Of a stretch of 64,000 bases of DNA, positions 13,885 through 24,275 are shown in pieces (position 1 is the first letter of the stretch; every line of letters starts with the position of its first letter). The notes under the pieces are model-generated. The model did no database searches, was not told the DNA's origin, and saw only the letters and a program-made list of their open reading frames with translations. The DNA lies in assembly GCF_046630445.1 (NCBI RefSeq), contig NC_092340.1:23696001-23760000 (forward strand), given 5' to 3'. The position numbers and the translations under genes are program-made. The DNA is from Rutidosis leptorrhynchoides. Taxonomy: Eukaryota > Streptophyta > Magnoliopsida > Asterales > Asteraceae.

Positions 13885-13899
13885 GTACCTACCCGTTAA
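13885..13899 (-). other. Polypurine tract of element B
   Basis: Minus strand reads 'ttaacgggtaggtac' directly before the 3' LTR start TGTGACG. This is where plus-strand DNA synthesis would be primed. The identical string precedes the 3' LTR of F (55845-55859). Confidence 0.75.
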
Positions 13900-14228
13900 A
13901 GAAATTTCTTCCCTGAAATTTGATAGAGGTCGTTATGGCTAACAATGAGAATGTTATTATGACGTAACGATTATGAAGTTTTATCATGTCTAAGAAGTAT
14001 GGATAAAATAATTCGATTACTCGAAGCGTATGAGGGAAGTTATCGTAAATGAAGGAAATAAGATTATAGTGATTCGTCATATCTTTTGACATCATCACAA
14101 TTGATCTCCGAATTTTAAGAAAATCTTTGTAATCTATGTTGGATTTGATGCTTCGGTGATTAAGGAGATTATGATTCTCTTCGAATTAATACGATAATCC
14201 ATCTTGATTTCTCTGTCGGGTATTTCAT

Positions 14229-14235
14229 TATAAAT
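14229..14235 (+). promoter_or_regulatory. TATA box candidate, antisense to element B
   Basis: TATAAAT on the plus strand, followed 25-35 nt later by an A/C/T-rich leader ('acaactcacacc', then 'ctctctccctcaactc') typical of plant transcription starts. It points toward the small ORF at 14312, opposite to the element's own transcription. Confidence 0.4.
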
Positions 14236-14311
14236 CCACCTCCTTCGTTTTCTTACAACTCACACCTTCTATTCTCTCTCCCTCAACTCATATTTTAAAG
14301 TATTTGTCAAT

Positions 14312-14485
14312 ATGCTTCATCCAGTACTGATTCTCGATATACTCCTCACTTTCATATCTGTCGTTCTTCTTTTTCATCTGCCTCCGGAAGAATCTATTTA
14401 CTTCTACTATACTCTCGGTTTTATAGTGTTTTTAGTTCTTCCGTGTCTTTATATTGCTATATGCATCGATATATACGGTTTATAA
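14312..14485 (+). CDS. Hypothetical 57-residue membrane protein, antisense in element B
   Basis: An ATG-to-TAA frame on the strand opposite to B's own transcription. The predicted product is strongly hydrophobic, with two likely membrane segments (about residues 4-22, 'VLILDILLTFISVVLLF', and 32-52) separated by a short 'HLPPEESIY' loop. A TATA box and pyrimidine-rich leader lie about 80 bp upstream, and the ATG is the first after the leader. I do not recognise a family. It could be a captured host gene end, an antisense ORF of the element, or chance; short length and lack of comparison keep confidence low. Confidence 0.3.
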   Translation: MLHPVLILDILLTFISVVLLFHLPPEESIYFYYTLGFIVFLVLPCLYIAICIDIYGL

Positions 14486-16174
14486 TTTTTGGGTGGTTGT
14501 TGGGTTTTATATCTTCCCTTATATTTCAAAGCCCCTGCTTTTGTCTTCTATAATCATTGACATCCACAGTTAATGCTCCCTTCTATTTGCTACGATTTAT
14601 ACTCCAATTTCTATTTTGGAGTTTTGTCCTTTCGTTTCTTCTTCTTACGATTAAGTAACGTTTGTAATGGTCCAGTATTCGCAGATATGAATTTCAGAAT
14701 GAACATAGTTAATGTTCTAAGAAGGAAATGGTAATGGCACGATCTTGATTATTAATTTACCAGAATACCCTGAAAAGACCGAATCATCAAGAAAATATAT
14801 TCTTGATATTTTTAGAGATTAAATAGAATACAAGAGTCGTGTAACATGGAACATGATGACGGCATGGTCTGTGAATCGTCATGTCCCATTAGAAACTCAG
14901 CATGACTTACTGTAATATAATCACGTTGATCAAGTGTTATTATATTATACTAACTCATGCTTCAGTTCCCAACACTACTTCAAAACATTCATAATTTAAA
15001 CTCGAAAGTTTATAGAAAATAGAAACTAATAGTTTCTTATATGATGTAACACTGATAGCGCAAAGAGATAAATGACTTCAGATAAAGAGTAAGGTATTCA
15101 TTAATGACTTTAGCAGGCACTGAATCATTTGGATTCTTTGAAGGCAGATTTAGTCTTTGTGATTTGTCCACAGCCTCCTTCATAGTCTGTTCAATCCGTT
15201 TTCCAGTTCCAAACCTTCTCTTTTTCTCAGCTTTACCACCTTACTATTCTTTGTCATCAAACTTTTTTACTGTTAAGATCGTTTACAGTTTTTGATGCTT
15301 CGTCAGCATTTCAAGAACTAGTTTGCAGTTCAAAATATTTTTCAGAACTTCACATTCAAAGTATGTAAGTCCAGGAGATAGACGTTTTATGTACACATAT
15401 AACTGTTGGCGTAGACATGCTGCGAGATTTCAAAATACTGGTTACTGTTTTCCGATGATTCGTATGACAATTCTCGTTACAAGATGCGAATGAGTAAATG
15501 ATGTGATTTCAATAAATATAATGATTTTTCGAAAAGTCAAAGATAATTGAAGTTGTTGGTAAGTTTATTGCTAAGGTGGCGAGATATAAAAGGTCCCCAG
15601 TAACGATGACGAAAGAGCAACGTATCTATCGACGTTATAATAAGACTAGTCCGACTGAAAAGTCGAAGTTGACTTGCTGGAGCTGTGACAAAACTGTCTA
15701 CTTTGAAAAGGAATTGAAAAGTCATTTTAGCTAATAAATGCCAAAGGGTCTGACACGGATACACGTCAAACTATGACTTTGGCTTCGAGAGCTTTTTAGG
15801 TACATAAATGTGGGTAATATGTGGTTGGATCATCATCTTGATTGTTCATTGTTTGAAGTGTCTTCGAAAACTTCGAAGAGTTTGAACACAGTTTGTAATC
15901 GTTAATATACATATGATGTTCTAACACAGTTTTAAAGTCAAAGTATAGCTTTGAAAGATGTAGGAATCTAAGAGTGATGTATTCTGTTAAATCATGACTT
16001 GGATTTTAATTTGTCAAAATCAGAATGCGTAATCAAATTTGGGTGAGAATGGTTGTTTTGATTTCTATAAAAGAATGTATATTGTTGTGAAAGTAGTGAG
16101 TATAGTTGATGGTTGCTGAATCAGATTCGAAGAATGTAACATATTAATTGTGAATTTATATATATTTCTAGGGT
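14486..16174. other. Element B interior without recognised genes
   Basis: No retrotransposon protein motif was found on either strand. The pieces at 15104-15295 and 15537-15764 are short frames without recognisable domains. The stretch may hold the 3' untranslated part of an antisense unit starting near 14255. Confidence 0.5.
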
Positions 16175-16190
16175 ATTACCTACCCGTTAA
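16175..16190 (-). other. Internal polypurine-tract copy in element B
   Basis: Minus strand 'ttaacgggtaggtaat' repeats the terminal polypurine tract of B, except for the last two bases, 2.3 kb inside the element. Element F has a matching internal copy at 60592-60606. Confidence 0.55.
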
Positions 16191-16344
16191 AAACATTTCA
16201 CAATTAATGTTTTGTACAAAAGAATTCTATTACAATCTTTATGAAATATATATATGTATATATTTCTTCAGATGTAATATAGATTTAATGAGTTAATATT
16301 AAATTAAGCTCATTTGATTTACGTTTGAATCTAGAATTGAATAA

Positions 16345-17100
16345 TCCCTAAACTTTAGAAATTACATAACTTTTACGGAGTATTTCTTCAATGTAATTGA
16401 AATTATGAATCAATACTTCGTTATTTGTTAATGCATGATGTTGGTGTCCGTGGAATTCTTGTGAATTTCGCAAAGTACGAATGATGTTGTCTGAAAAGTT
16501 TCGAATACATCGATGATGAAAGTGTAAAATCAAACATATATTTGAATAATACACTTGATTTATTATGAATTGGGATTTATTGAATTGAGGCAAAGACTGT
16601 AATTAACGATGATTAAATTGCTAACGAAAGATGTACACTATTGCATATTAGTAATATGAATTAACTGAGTAGTTAAGATTCACACATAATAGCTTAGTAC
16701 GGGAAGATTTTATTTATATATATATATACATATAAATCCTTCAGTGGAACTGAGTCAATACTTCATAACTTGTTGATAATATACGCGTTGTTGATTCGTA
16801 ATGATGTCCACGGTGATTCTTGAACTGACGGAGCTTGTGATGTTATAGGTGCTGCTGATTCTGACAATGCTGACGGCACTGACTGTGCTGGTGATGCTAA
16901 CGGTACTGCTGATGCTGTTGGTAAAACAAGTAAATCACGCACCATTCTTGTCAGGGTTTATATTCTTCTTCCTATCATTCTGGTTTATTTATCTGATTTA
17001 TGGTTAGGGCTAGAATAGAAAATCTCTAAGACTTTAGAGATTACATAATCACCGCGGAGTGTTTCTCCAATGAAGTTATGAATCAATATTTCATCGTTTG
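16345..17100 (-). repeat. Degenerate internal repeat units in element B
   Basis: Two units at about 16345-16420 and 17022-17100 share translated text on the minus strand ('LIHNF', then 'LR..YVISKV'). A weaker third copy lies near 16745-16830. Between them is a Pro/Ser/Ala-rich frame (16945-16763). They look like decayed tandem duplications of sequence downstream of ORF1. Confidence 0.5.
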
Positions 17101-17231
17101 TTGGTATTCCTTGGTATCTACAGAGCGTATGACATTGATGCTCGTGGGACAAATTGTAAAGTTGAGGTTTACGATGCGGTTGTGGTTGGAGGTGGTAATG
17201 GTACTGTTGGCGTTAATGATGGTGGTACTGG

Positions 17232-17666
17232 TTATGCTGCGGGTGCTGCTGCTGGTGTTTGTAACCTTTGCACCATATTCTCCAAAGCCACTACCCGAGC
17301 GCGAAGCTCGTTGACTTCTTCTATTACACCGGGGTGATTGTCAGTTCGGACGAGCGGATAAATAAAATCTAGAATTTGATGTAGTATATAATCGTAATGA
17401 GATACTCTGGAAATGAGAGAGAAAATGGTGTTTCGGACAGGTTCGCCGGTAAGTGTTTCAGGTTCTTCGTCAAGAGGGCAATGTGGTGGATGGAAAGGAT
17501 CGCCTTCTTCTTGTCTCCAATGATTGAGGAGGCTACGAACCCATCCCCAATTCATCCAGAATAGATGATGGCTGATTAGTTGATCCATTCCGGTCACACT
17601 GCTTTCGGAGCTTGAGTGAGATTCCATTTCGGAATCCGAGTGACTTGAACTAACGACGAATTCCAT
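17232..17666 (-). CDS. Element B ORF1, 144 residues, function unknown
   Basis: First ORF after the leader, intact from ATG to stop. The N-terminus is Ser/Asp/Glu-rich (residues 5-25), followed by 'MDQLISHHLFWMNWGWVRSL', a middle part with 'GEPVRNTIFSLIS', a probable coiled coil at about 112-136 ('ELRARVVALENMVQRLQ') and an Ala/Pro tail. It lacks capsid domain, zinc knuckle or protease. Element D encodes a clear homologue (41917-42098 plus 52277-52606), so the protein is a family feature. It may be a Gag-related N-terminal extension or an accessory protein; I cannot tell which. Confidence 0.65.
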   Translation of the reverse strand: MEFVVSSSHSDSEMESHSSSESSVTGMDQLISHHLFWMNWGWVRSLLNHWRQEEGDPFHPPHCPLDEEPETLTGEPVRNTIFSLISRVSHYDYILHQILDFIYPLVRTDNHPGVIEEVNELRARVVALENMVQRLQTPAAAPAA

Positions 17667-17748
17667 TTCGTACGATTGAATAAAGGATTTTTTTGAAATA
17701 AAATGATTTTTTTCGGCTATCAGGTGGTATTCTATTTACATAGGATAT

Positions 17749-17833
<85 letters not shown>
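17749..17833. repeat. (TA)n microsatellite in B leader
   Basis: About 40 TA units between ORF1 and the primer-binding-site region of B. Confidence 0.95.
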
Positions 17834-17835
<2 letters not shown>

Positions 17836-18156
17836 TCAAAAGATTTCGTAGATTACGGAGGAATTTACGGAATATGTCAGGCAAAGTTTACAGTAATAGA
17901 TACGATAAGATATAATTTAGCAGATACGCTAAGATATGAATTTTGTCTATACACTATTCATGCGATCAATGCAGCAAGACGTGTCTAGACTAAGAATAAT
18001 AAGCAGATAATTTTCTAAGGATGATAAGCAGATGATTTCCGACTAGAAATGATAAGCAAAACTTTTGACATGCAGACACGGTCGAAGTCCAGGCTCACTA
18101 ATACATCCTAATGACTATCAATTAGACACACTAATGCAGACCTGGTTCGCTAAGAC

Positions 18157-18174
18157 CACCGCTCTGATACCAAC
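18157..18174 (-). other. Primer-binding site of element B (initiator tRNA-Met)
   Basis: Minus strand 'ttggtatcagagcggtgg' follows the 5' LTR within 1 nt and matches the plant initiator tRNA-Met 3' end pattern TGGTATCAGAGC. Confidence 0.9.
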
Positions 18175-20132
18175 TGAAAGGACCCGTTCATATATATTAT
18201 AAACGATTCACAATAGTTGATTACATCGCGAGGTATTTGACCTCTATATGATACATTCTACAAACATTGCATTCGTTTTTAAAAGACAAACTTTCTTTAC
18301 AACGAAAGTTGACGGCATGTACACCATTTGATAATACATCCAACTATAATTGACATAATAATAATCTTGATGAACTCAATGACTCGAATGCAACGTCTTT
18401 CAAAATATGCCATGAATGACTCCAAGTAATATTCTTAAAATGAGCTAATGCACAGCGGAAGATTTCTTTAATACCTGAGAATAAACATGCTTTAAAGTGT
18501 CAACCAAAAGGTTGGTGAGTTCATAGGTTTATCATAACAATCATTTCAATATATTAATAGACCACAAGATTTTCGTTTATAAATATATGTACACTCGCAA
18601 GTGTATAAAAGTATTCTATAAGTTGTAGGCACTCGGTAACAAACCTTAACGTTCATGTTTTACCCTCTGAAAGTACGCCGAATCAGGTGTGTTATATAAA
18701 CCTCGAAGTACTAAAGCATCCCATAGTCAGGATGGGGTTTGTCAGGCCCAATAGATCTATCTTTAGGATTCGCGTCTACCAGTCATACACCAGTAGTTAT
18801 AGTTACCAAGCTAAGGGGATATTTCTGGTTTAAACCCACGTAGAATTAGTTTTAGTACTTGTGCCTATTTCGTAAAACAGTTATAAAATATGCATGTATT
18901 CTCAGCCCAAAAATATATAATGCAAAAGCATTTAAAAAGGGAGCTATGAAAACTCATCATACTGTATTTCGTAGTAAAAATACATATAACGTCATTTAAC
19001 AAGTGCAAGGTTGGCCTCGGATTCACGAACCTATATTAATTATATATATTTATATGTTGGTCAATATTTTTCTAACAATTTTTGGTCAAGTCATAGTGTA
19101 CCACAATCCTAATGCTCGAGACTAATATGCAAAAGTCAACAAAAGTCAACTTGACCCAAAATGACTTCTAAAATTTATACGTGTTTATTATATAACTTAA
19201 CTATAGTCGTTTTATATATTTAAATATATTTATTAGATTTTATAATAATAAAAGTCATTTATTAATAAAAATTTATATTAACGTTTATATATAATATATA
19301 CTTTTATATATCTTAAGTAGTAAAATTTATAAAGTTCACTTAATATCGTAAAACTATAGTGGTAAGTATTATTAATGTAATTATATTACGCGTGGTGAAA
19401 AATATCTTTGTATCCCCTATTTATTTGATAAAATAATATTGATCATAATAATAATAAGTAAAAGTTGTATTATTTTGTAATAATAATTATTATTATTCTA
19501 TAACAATATTTATATTTACTAAAAATGGTATTATGATAAAATGATAATACTAACATAATAGTAATAATGATATTTTATAATAACAATGATATTTCTATTA
19601 AAATAATAACGACGATAGTAATAATAATCATTTTAACAATAATACTAAAATTCAGTTGACTATAACTTCTAATCCGTTTATCGAAACCATTCGATATCTA
19701 AATGAAAAGTTCTTAATTTTTCGCTAGCTTTCCAATGACATGCATATCATATACCCTATCTCAGTAGCATATGTATCTAATTCAGGATTCAACAAACCTA
19801 TCTAAGGACAATATCGAATGTACAAGCATGCATAATCCTATATACTCGAGCACTAGTCAGGGATACACTATTGATATATAAAAGTTAAGTTATGAGTGCT
19901 CACGTATCAATATTGAGATTCAATATTGCAGGAAAGTACGTAGACGCAACGGAGATGATAAACACTAGATTGACCTCACGAGCATACCCATGAACCATAC
20001 CCATCACCTCCATAGCTATAACCCATAATTTCCTTAGCTTCGACTCATTCAAAAAACTATTTTGAAATCACTCGGACATCACTCCGTCGTAATATTTTAT
20101 GTATACTAATAATATCTTGAAATAATACAGAG

Positions 20133-20181
<49 letters not shown>

Positions 20182-21227
20182 CGATTGAGAGAGTTTAGAG
20201 AAATATATTTTCAAGTTTCTATGAAATAATGAAACCTATTGAATTCTATTTATAATAGATTTTTGAATTATTAAAGTGAATTATTAAAGTATGAATTATT
20301 AAAGTGAATTATTAAAGTATGAATTATTAAAGTGAATTATTAAAGTATGAATTATTAAAGTGAATTATTAAAGTATGAATTATTAAAGTGAATTATTAAA
20401 GTATGAATTATTAAAGTGAATTATTAAAGTATGAATTATTAAAGTGAATTATTAAAGTTAAAGTAAAGTAAAAGTAAAGTAAAGGTAAAGGTAAAGTTAA
20501 AGTATAGTAAAAGTATAAAAACTATGTATGTATAATACGCGTATAAATATATATAATATTAATTTAAATCGTTATATATATTTAATGAAATAAAATATAA
20601 ATATCGTTATATTTATTATACTGGTTAAGTAATGAGTTGTCAAAAGTGATTCTAGATATTTATAAAAGTTATATACGTTTTAATAATAAAGTTCTTTTTA
20701 AACTGAAAATGTTTTTGTACGTTTGAAAATAGATTAATAGAATATTAGGGAAACCAATTTTCCACTAGCTTTTGTCTAACTTTCGTAAATGACACTTTTT
20801 ATTTTTATTTATAAATAGCTTTACAAATTATTCCGAATATCGTTAAGAGGAATAGATTTTCTCAAATCATAGTGGACCTCTCAACAGAGACTTGTAATCA
20901 TAATTCAATGTTTCTGATAATTCAATCATTTAATATATATTTTTTTAATTTCGTCGATAATCATATTGAAACAAATACGTTCATATAAAGCATTATACGT
21001 TTAAATACTTTGTTGACATTTTCAATTTATAACATATACACATATACATACATATTCATATATGTTCATTTAATGGTTCGTGAATCATTGGAATTTGGTC
21101 GAGGTTTAAATGAATGTATAAACATAGTTTAAAATGCCTGAGGTTTAACTTAACAAACATTGCTTATCGTGTCAGAATAATATAAAGATAAAGTTTAAAT
21201 TTAGTCGGAAATTTCCGGGTCGTCACA
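18175..21227 (-). mobile_element. Element B 5' LTR
   Basis: 3053 bp, nearly identical to 10902-13884. Hairpin copy at 18501-18514. Ends CGTCACA on the plus strand, followed by the ccacg duplication. Confidence 0.93.
20265..20458. repeat. 28-bp minisatellite, 7 units, B 5' LTR
   Basis: Same unit as at 12978-13115 but with two more copies; the two LTRs were identical at insertion, so the array length has changed since then. Confidence 0.95.
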
Positions 21228-21232
21228 CCACG

Positions 21233-22963
21233 CGCACCACCTCAGGGTGCGCGGCGCGCACAGGTCTATTTTCAGTTCTGTCCGATTTTTCAATTTTTCA
21301 AATAAAGATCTCCCACTTCCCGACATATTTAGACGAAACGTTTTTCACAACATGTTCTAATATGAAAAACTCATACAATTCAAACATAAAATGAGTTTTA
21401 CAAAACGGGGCCCACATCGGCCGTTTTACGAGTTTCGTTCAAAAGAATAAAAGTTCGACCATAAGAGTTTAATTTCCAAACGACACTATGAGCATGGTGT
21501 TTGGGGGTTAAACTACCTAAATCTCGGTCAAACTCCAAAAGCTATAACATCCCAAAAGCGTCCCCTAAGCAACAAGCGGGATCTCTAATCCAAACGAATG
21601 CCCTTACCCTTATCAACACCGGAGCCTATAAAAAGATAAACAATGAGAGGGTAAGCAAAGCTTAGTGAATGCAATAATTATACACATACATATATAATAT
21701 ACCTACTTGCAACCACTCAATACATATACCGAATACATGCTAACAACACAATTAGCTTATCATCAATACGAGGCTACCAACCTCTAATACCACAAGCTAG
21801 CATAACAATCGCATAAATATATATAACTCGAACAATATAATATGCTTTCACTTACAACACAATAACCATTGTTAACCATAACACAGACACACACTAGGGA
21901 ACGGTACTCGCACAATGACCGTTGGTGCTCGTACAATGACCGTTAGTATGCACTAACCCCCTAGGTGGACATCCACACTTACCGAACCACCCTTCACGCA
22001 GATGTGGTCCCCATCGTACAAAAGAATAGTGAATCCACACGCCCGGATAACACTATAGTGAATCCACACGCCCGGATAACACTAACCACAAGCCCGCAAG
22101 TAAATACACTATATACGCACATATATAATTATTCCACTCACCTTAACGCCTTGGTGAGAAATCAAACTCGTAACCTTCAACGCGATGTACCTATTACATT
22201 AGGCATACAAATCAATCACCCAATCAAGTTGGTCAACCAACTCACACACCATTCAAGTGTCATTTTGACCCATTTTAAGATTAACACACCCTTTTGGGTC
22301 ACCCATATACCCAAATAACACCCATTTACCAATTAGCTAGGTGTGCTAGTAATTTACTAACCAATTAGGACTCATAAATATCAATTAACACTTTGAAACC
22401 CTAGGTTAGTTACCATTGAGTCTTAATGACTCAATCTTACCCAAGAACACCCAAAATCATCACATATGGGTTTTATGTTCATCATTAATCCAAACCCTAA
22501 CCCTTAAACCAATTAAAACAAAGAAATCAAGATTAGAGCTTACCACCACAATCACAACGTAGCTAGTGATGAGACGAACAACTTTAAAGCACGCGATTTG
22601 ACCCGAAAGCAACTTCTTCCTCTTGGATTTAAGCTTTCTCTCACTTAAAGGGTTTCTCACTCTAGAATTGAATGGGAGAGATGATAAGGTTGGTGGAGTG
22701 TTGAATATGCCTTCAACCACCATCCAAGCTGGCCTTTACAGCCCTAACTTGTCCCCATGTGAAAAGACAAGATTACCCCTCATTTAATCTTTTAAACAAA
22801 AGCTGGAATTCGTCAACGGTAGCAGTGCGCGGCGCGCACCACTACATGTGTGCGGCGCGCACAAAGAGCTGGGCAGAATCTGACTTTGGTTTAATTTCAC
22901 AAAAGTGCCCATACTTTATGTAACATAATTACACTGCTGTACAATACTGATTAGGGTCTTACA
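21233..22963 (-). mobile_element. Element C 3' LTR, main part
   Basis: Matches 27859-29536 of the C 5' LTR with scattered substitutions and a short segment (about 22840-22900) missing from the 5' copy. It ends CTTACA on the plus strand at the polypurine tract. The 87-residue frame at 22723-22460 is repeated in the other LTR (29355-29092); it could be an upstream ORF in the transcript but is not supported as a gene. Confidence 0.92.
21247..21261. repeat. GC-rich palindrome in C LTR
   Basis: GTGCGC-GGC-GCGCAC, a perfect 6-bp stem. Further copies lie at 22825-22839 and (one mismatch) 22848-22862 in this LTR, and at 27875-27889 and 29457-29471 in the other. They sit near both ends of each LTR in otherwise AT-rich DNA. 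Confidence 0.8.
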
Positions 22964-24275
22964 ACTCTCCCCCACTTGAATCGGAGCGCGTCCTCGCGAT
23001 CCAAGCCGCATGACAAGAGGGAAGATAAACTAACACAGATTCTTCAGGCTCCCAAGTAAACTCGGAACCTTTACTACGACGCCATTGAACTTTATAAGTT
23101 CTCACTTCTTTATTTCTCAACCCTTTGACCTTCTCATCAAGTATGGCAATCGGCTCCTCAATATATTCTAACTTATTGTTTAGCTCAATCTCGTCTAATG
23201 GCACCCATGATGAATCATCCGCAAGACACTTACGGAGATGGGAAACATGAAATGTATTATGGATCCCCGCAAGCTCTTCGGGTAATTCCCAACGATACGC
23301 GACTTCACCAACAAGAGCTAAAATTTTAAAAGGACCAATAAACGGAGGAGCTAACTTTCCCCATTTTCGAAACCGAATAAAACCTTTCCATGGCTAAACC
23401 TTAAGCATCACCATGTCACCTTCTTGAAATTCGATCATTCGTCTACGCTTTTTGGCATACGACTTTTGTCTATCTTGAGCCTTTTTCAAATGATCCCGAA
23501 TCATATCAATCTTGCTATTCGTTTATAAGACCAAATTGGTACTCCCGATTTCTTTTTGACCAATCTCACCCTAACAATTCGGAGTTCGACATCTTCGCCC
23601 ATAAAGCATCTCATAAGGTGGCATCCTGATACTAGTATGATAATTATTATTGTACGAGAATTCTACCAAAGGTAAGTGCTCATCCCAACTACCACCGAAA
23701 TCAATAATACACGCCCGTAAAATATCCTCCAAAGTTTGATTCGTACGTTTGGTTTGACCGTCTGTTTGAGGATGATATGCCGTTCTCAATTTCAATTGTG
23801 TGCCCATATCTTCATGAAACTTTTCCCAAAACCGAGATGTAAAACGGGTATCTCGATCCGAAATAATAGATATAGGAACCCCAAGTCGAGCGACTACCTC
23901 TTTGATAAACAACTTAGCCAAAGTCTCCGATGATATCGCTTCCCGAATGGGAAGAAATAAGGCACTCTTCCTCAATCGATCAACTATCACCCAAATCGAA
24001 TCGAATTGGGTTCTCGCCATTTTAGGTAACTTTGTGATGAAATCCATGGTAATGTGCTCCCATTTCCACTTCGGGATTTCTAACGGTTGTAACTTACCAT
24101 ACGGCTTTTGGTGCTCGGCCTTAACTTGCAAACACGTGACGCATTGCTCAACATACTTTACAACATCACGTTTCATGCCCGACCACCAATAATCTTTCCT
24201 TAAATCAAGATACATTTTTATTGCGCCCGGATGAATGGAATACTTTGACTTATGTGCTTAATCAAGTAGCACTTG
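22959..24275 (-). pseudogene. Element C integrase and chromodomain, broken
   Basis: Integrase inserts the DNA copy into the genome; the chromodomain is thought to direct it to certain chromatin. The frame 24215-23571 has the zinc-binding Cys pair 'CVTC', the catalytic Asp of 'MDFITKLP', the second Asp in '[13 protein letters not shown]' and the Glu in 'TLEDILRAC'. The His part of the HHCC finger is in the stop-containing stretch before 24215. A stop at 23571-23573 and others near 23530 and 23400 break the C-terminal domain. The last frame (23204-22959) carries the chromodomain, with 'EEPIAILDEKVKGLRNK' and 'KVQWRRSKGSEFTWE'. Its stop codon overlaps the first bases of the 3' LTR. Confidence 0.9.
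22964..22977 (-). other. Polypurine tract of element C
   Basis: Minus strand 'caagtgggggagagt' type purine run immediately before the 3' LTR start TGTAAG. Confidence 0.8.

Larger units (their letters stand above)
10902..21227 (-). mobile_element. Element B: young non-autonomous LTR retrotransposon, minus strand
   Basis: LTRs at 10902-13884 and 18175-21227 are nearly identical: I see roughly six or seven substitutions plus two length changes. Target duplication ccacg lies at 10897-10901 and 21228-21232. The primer site is complementary to initiator tRNA-Met and the polypurine tract is the same as in F. The 4.3-kb interior has ORF1 only; no capsid, protease, RT or integrase motif was found on either strand. 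It therefore needs enzymes from a relative such as F or D. It is inserted in the GC-rich start of the C 3' LTR. Confidence 0.92.

Noticed and set aside
15537..15764. Possible Cys-containing zinc-finger-like peptide on the plus strand in B ('CWSCDKTVYFEKELKSHF')
   Set aside because: Only one of two required His is in place, no upstream start in frame before 'MTKEQRIY', and the region has no other coding sign.
21965..22318. His/Thr-rich 117-residue ORF, antisense in C LTR, partly repeated at 28690-28950
   Set aside because: Duplicated only because it lies in the LTR, antisense, low complexity, shortened in the other copy.
22460..22723. 87-residue ORF repeated at 29092-29355
   Set aside because: The pair is explained by its position in both LTRs of element C. 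No domain seen; at most an upstream ORF in the LTR transcript.
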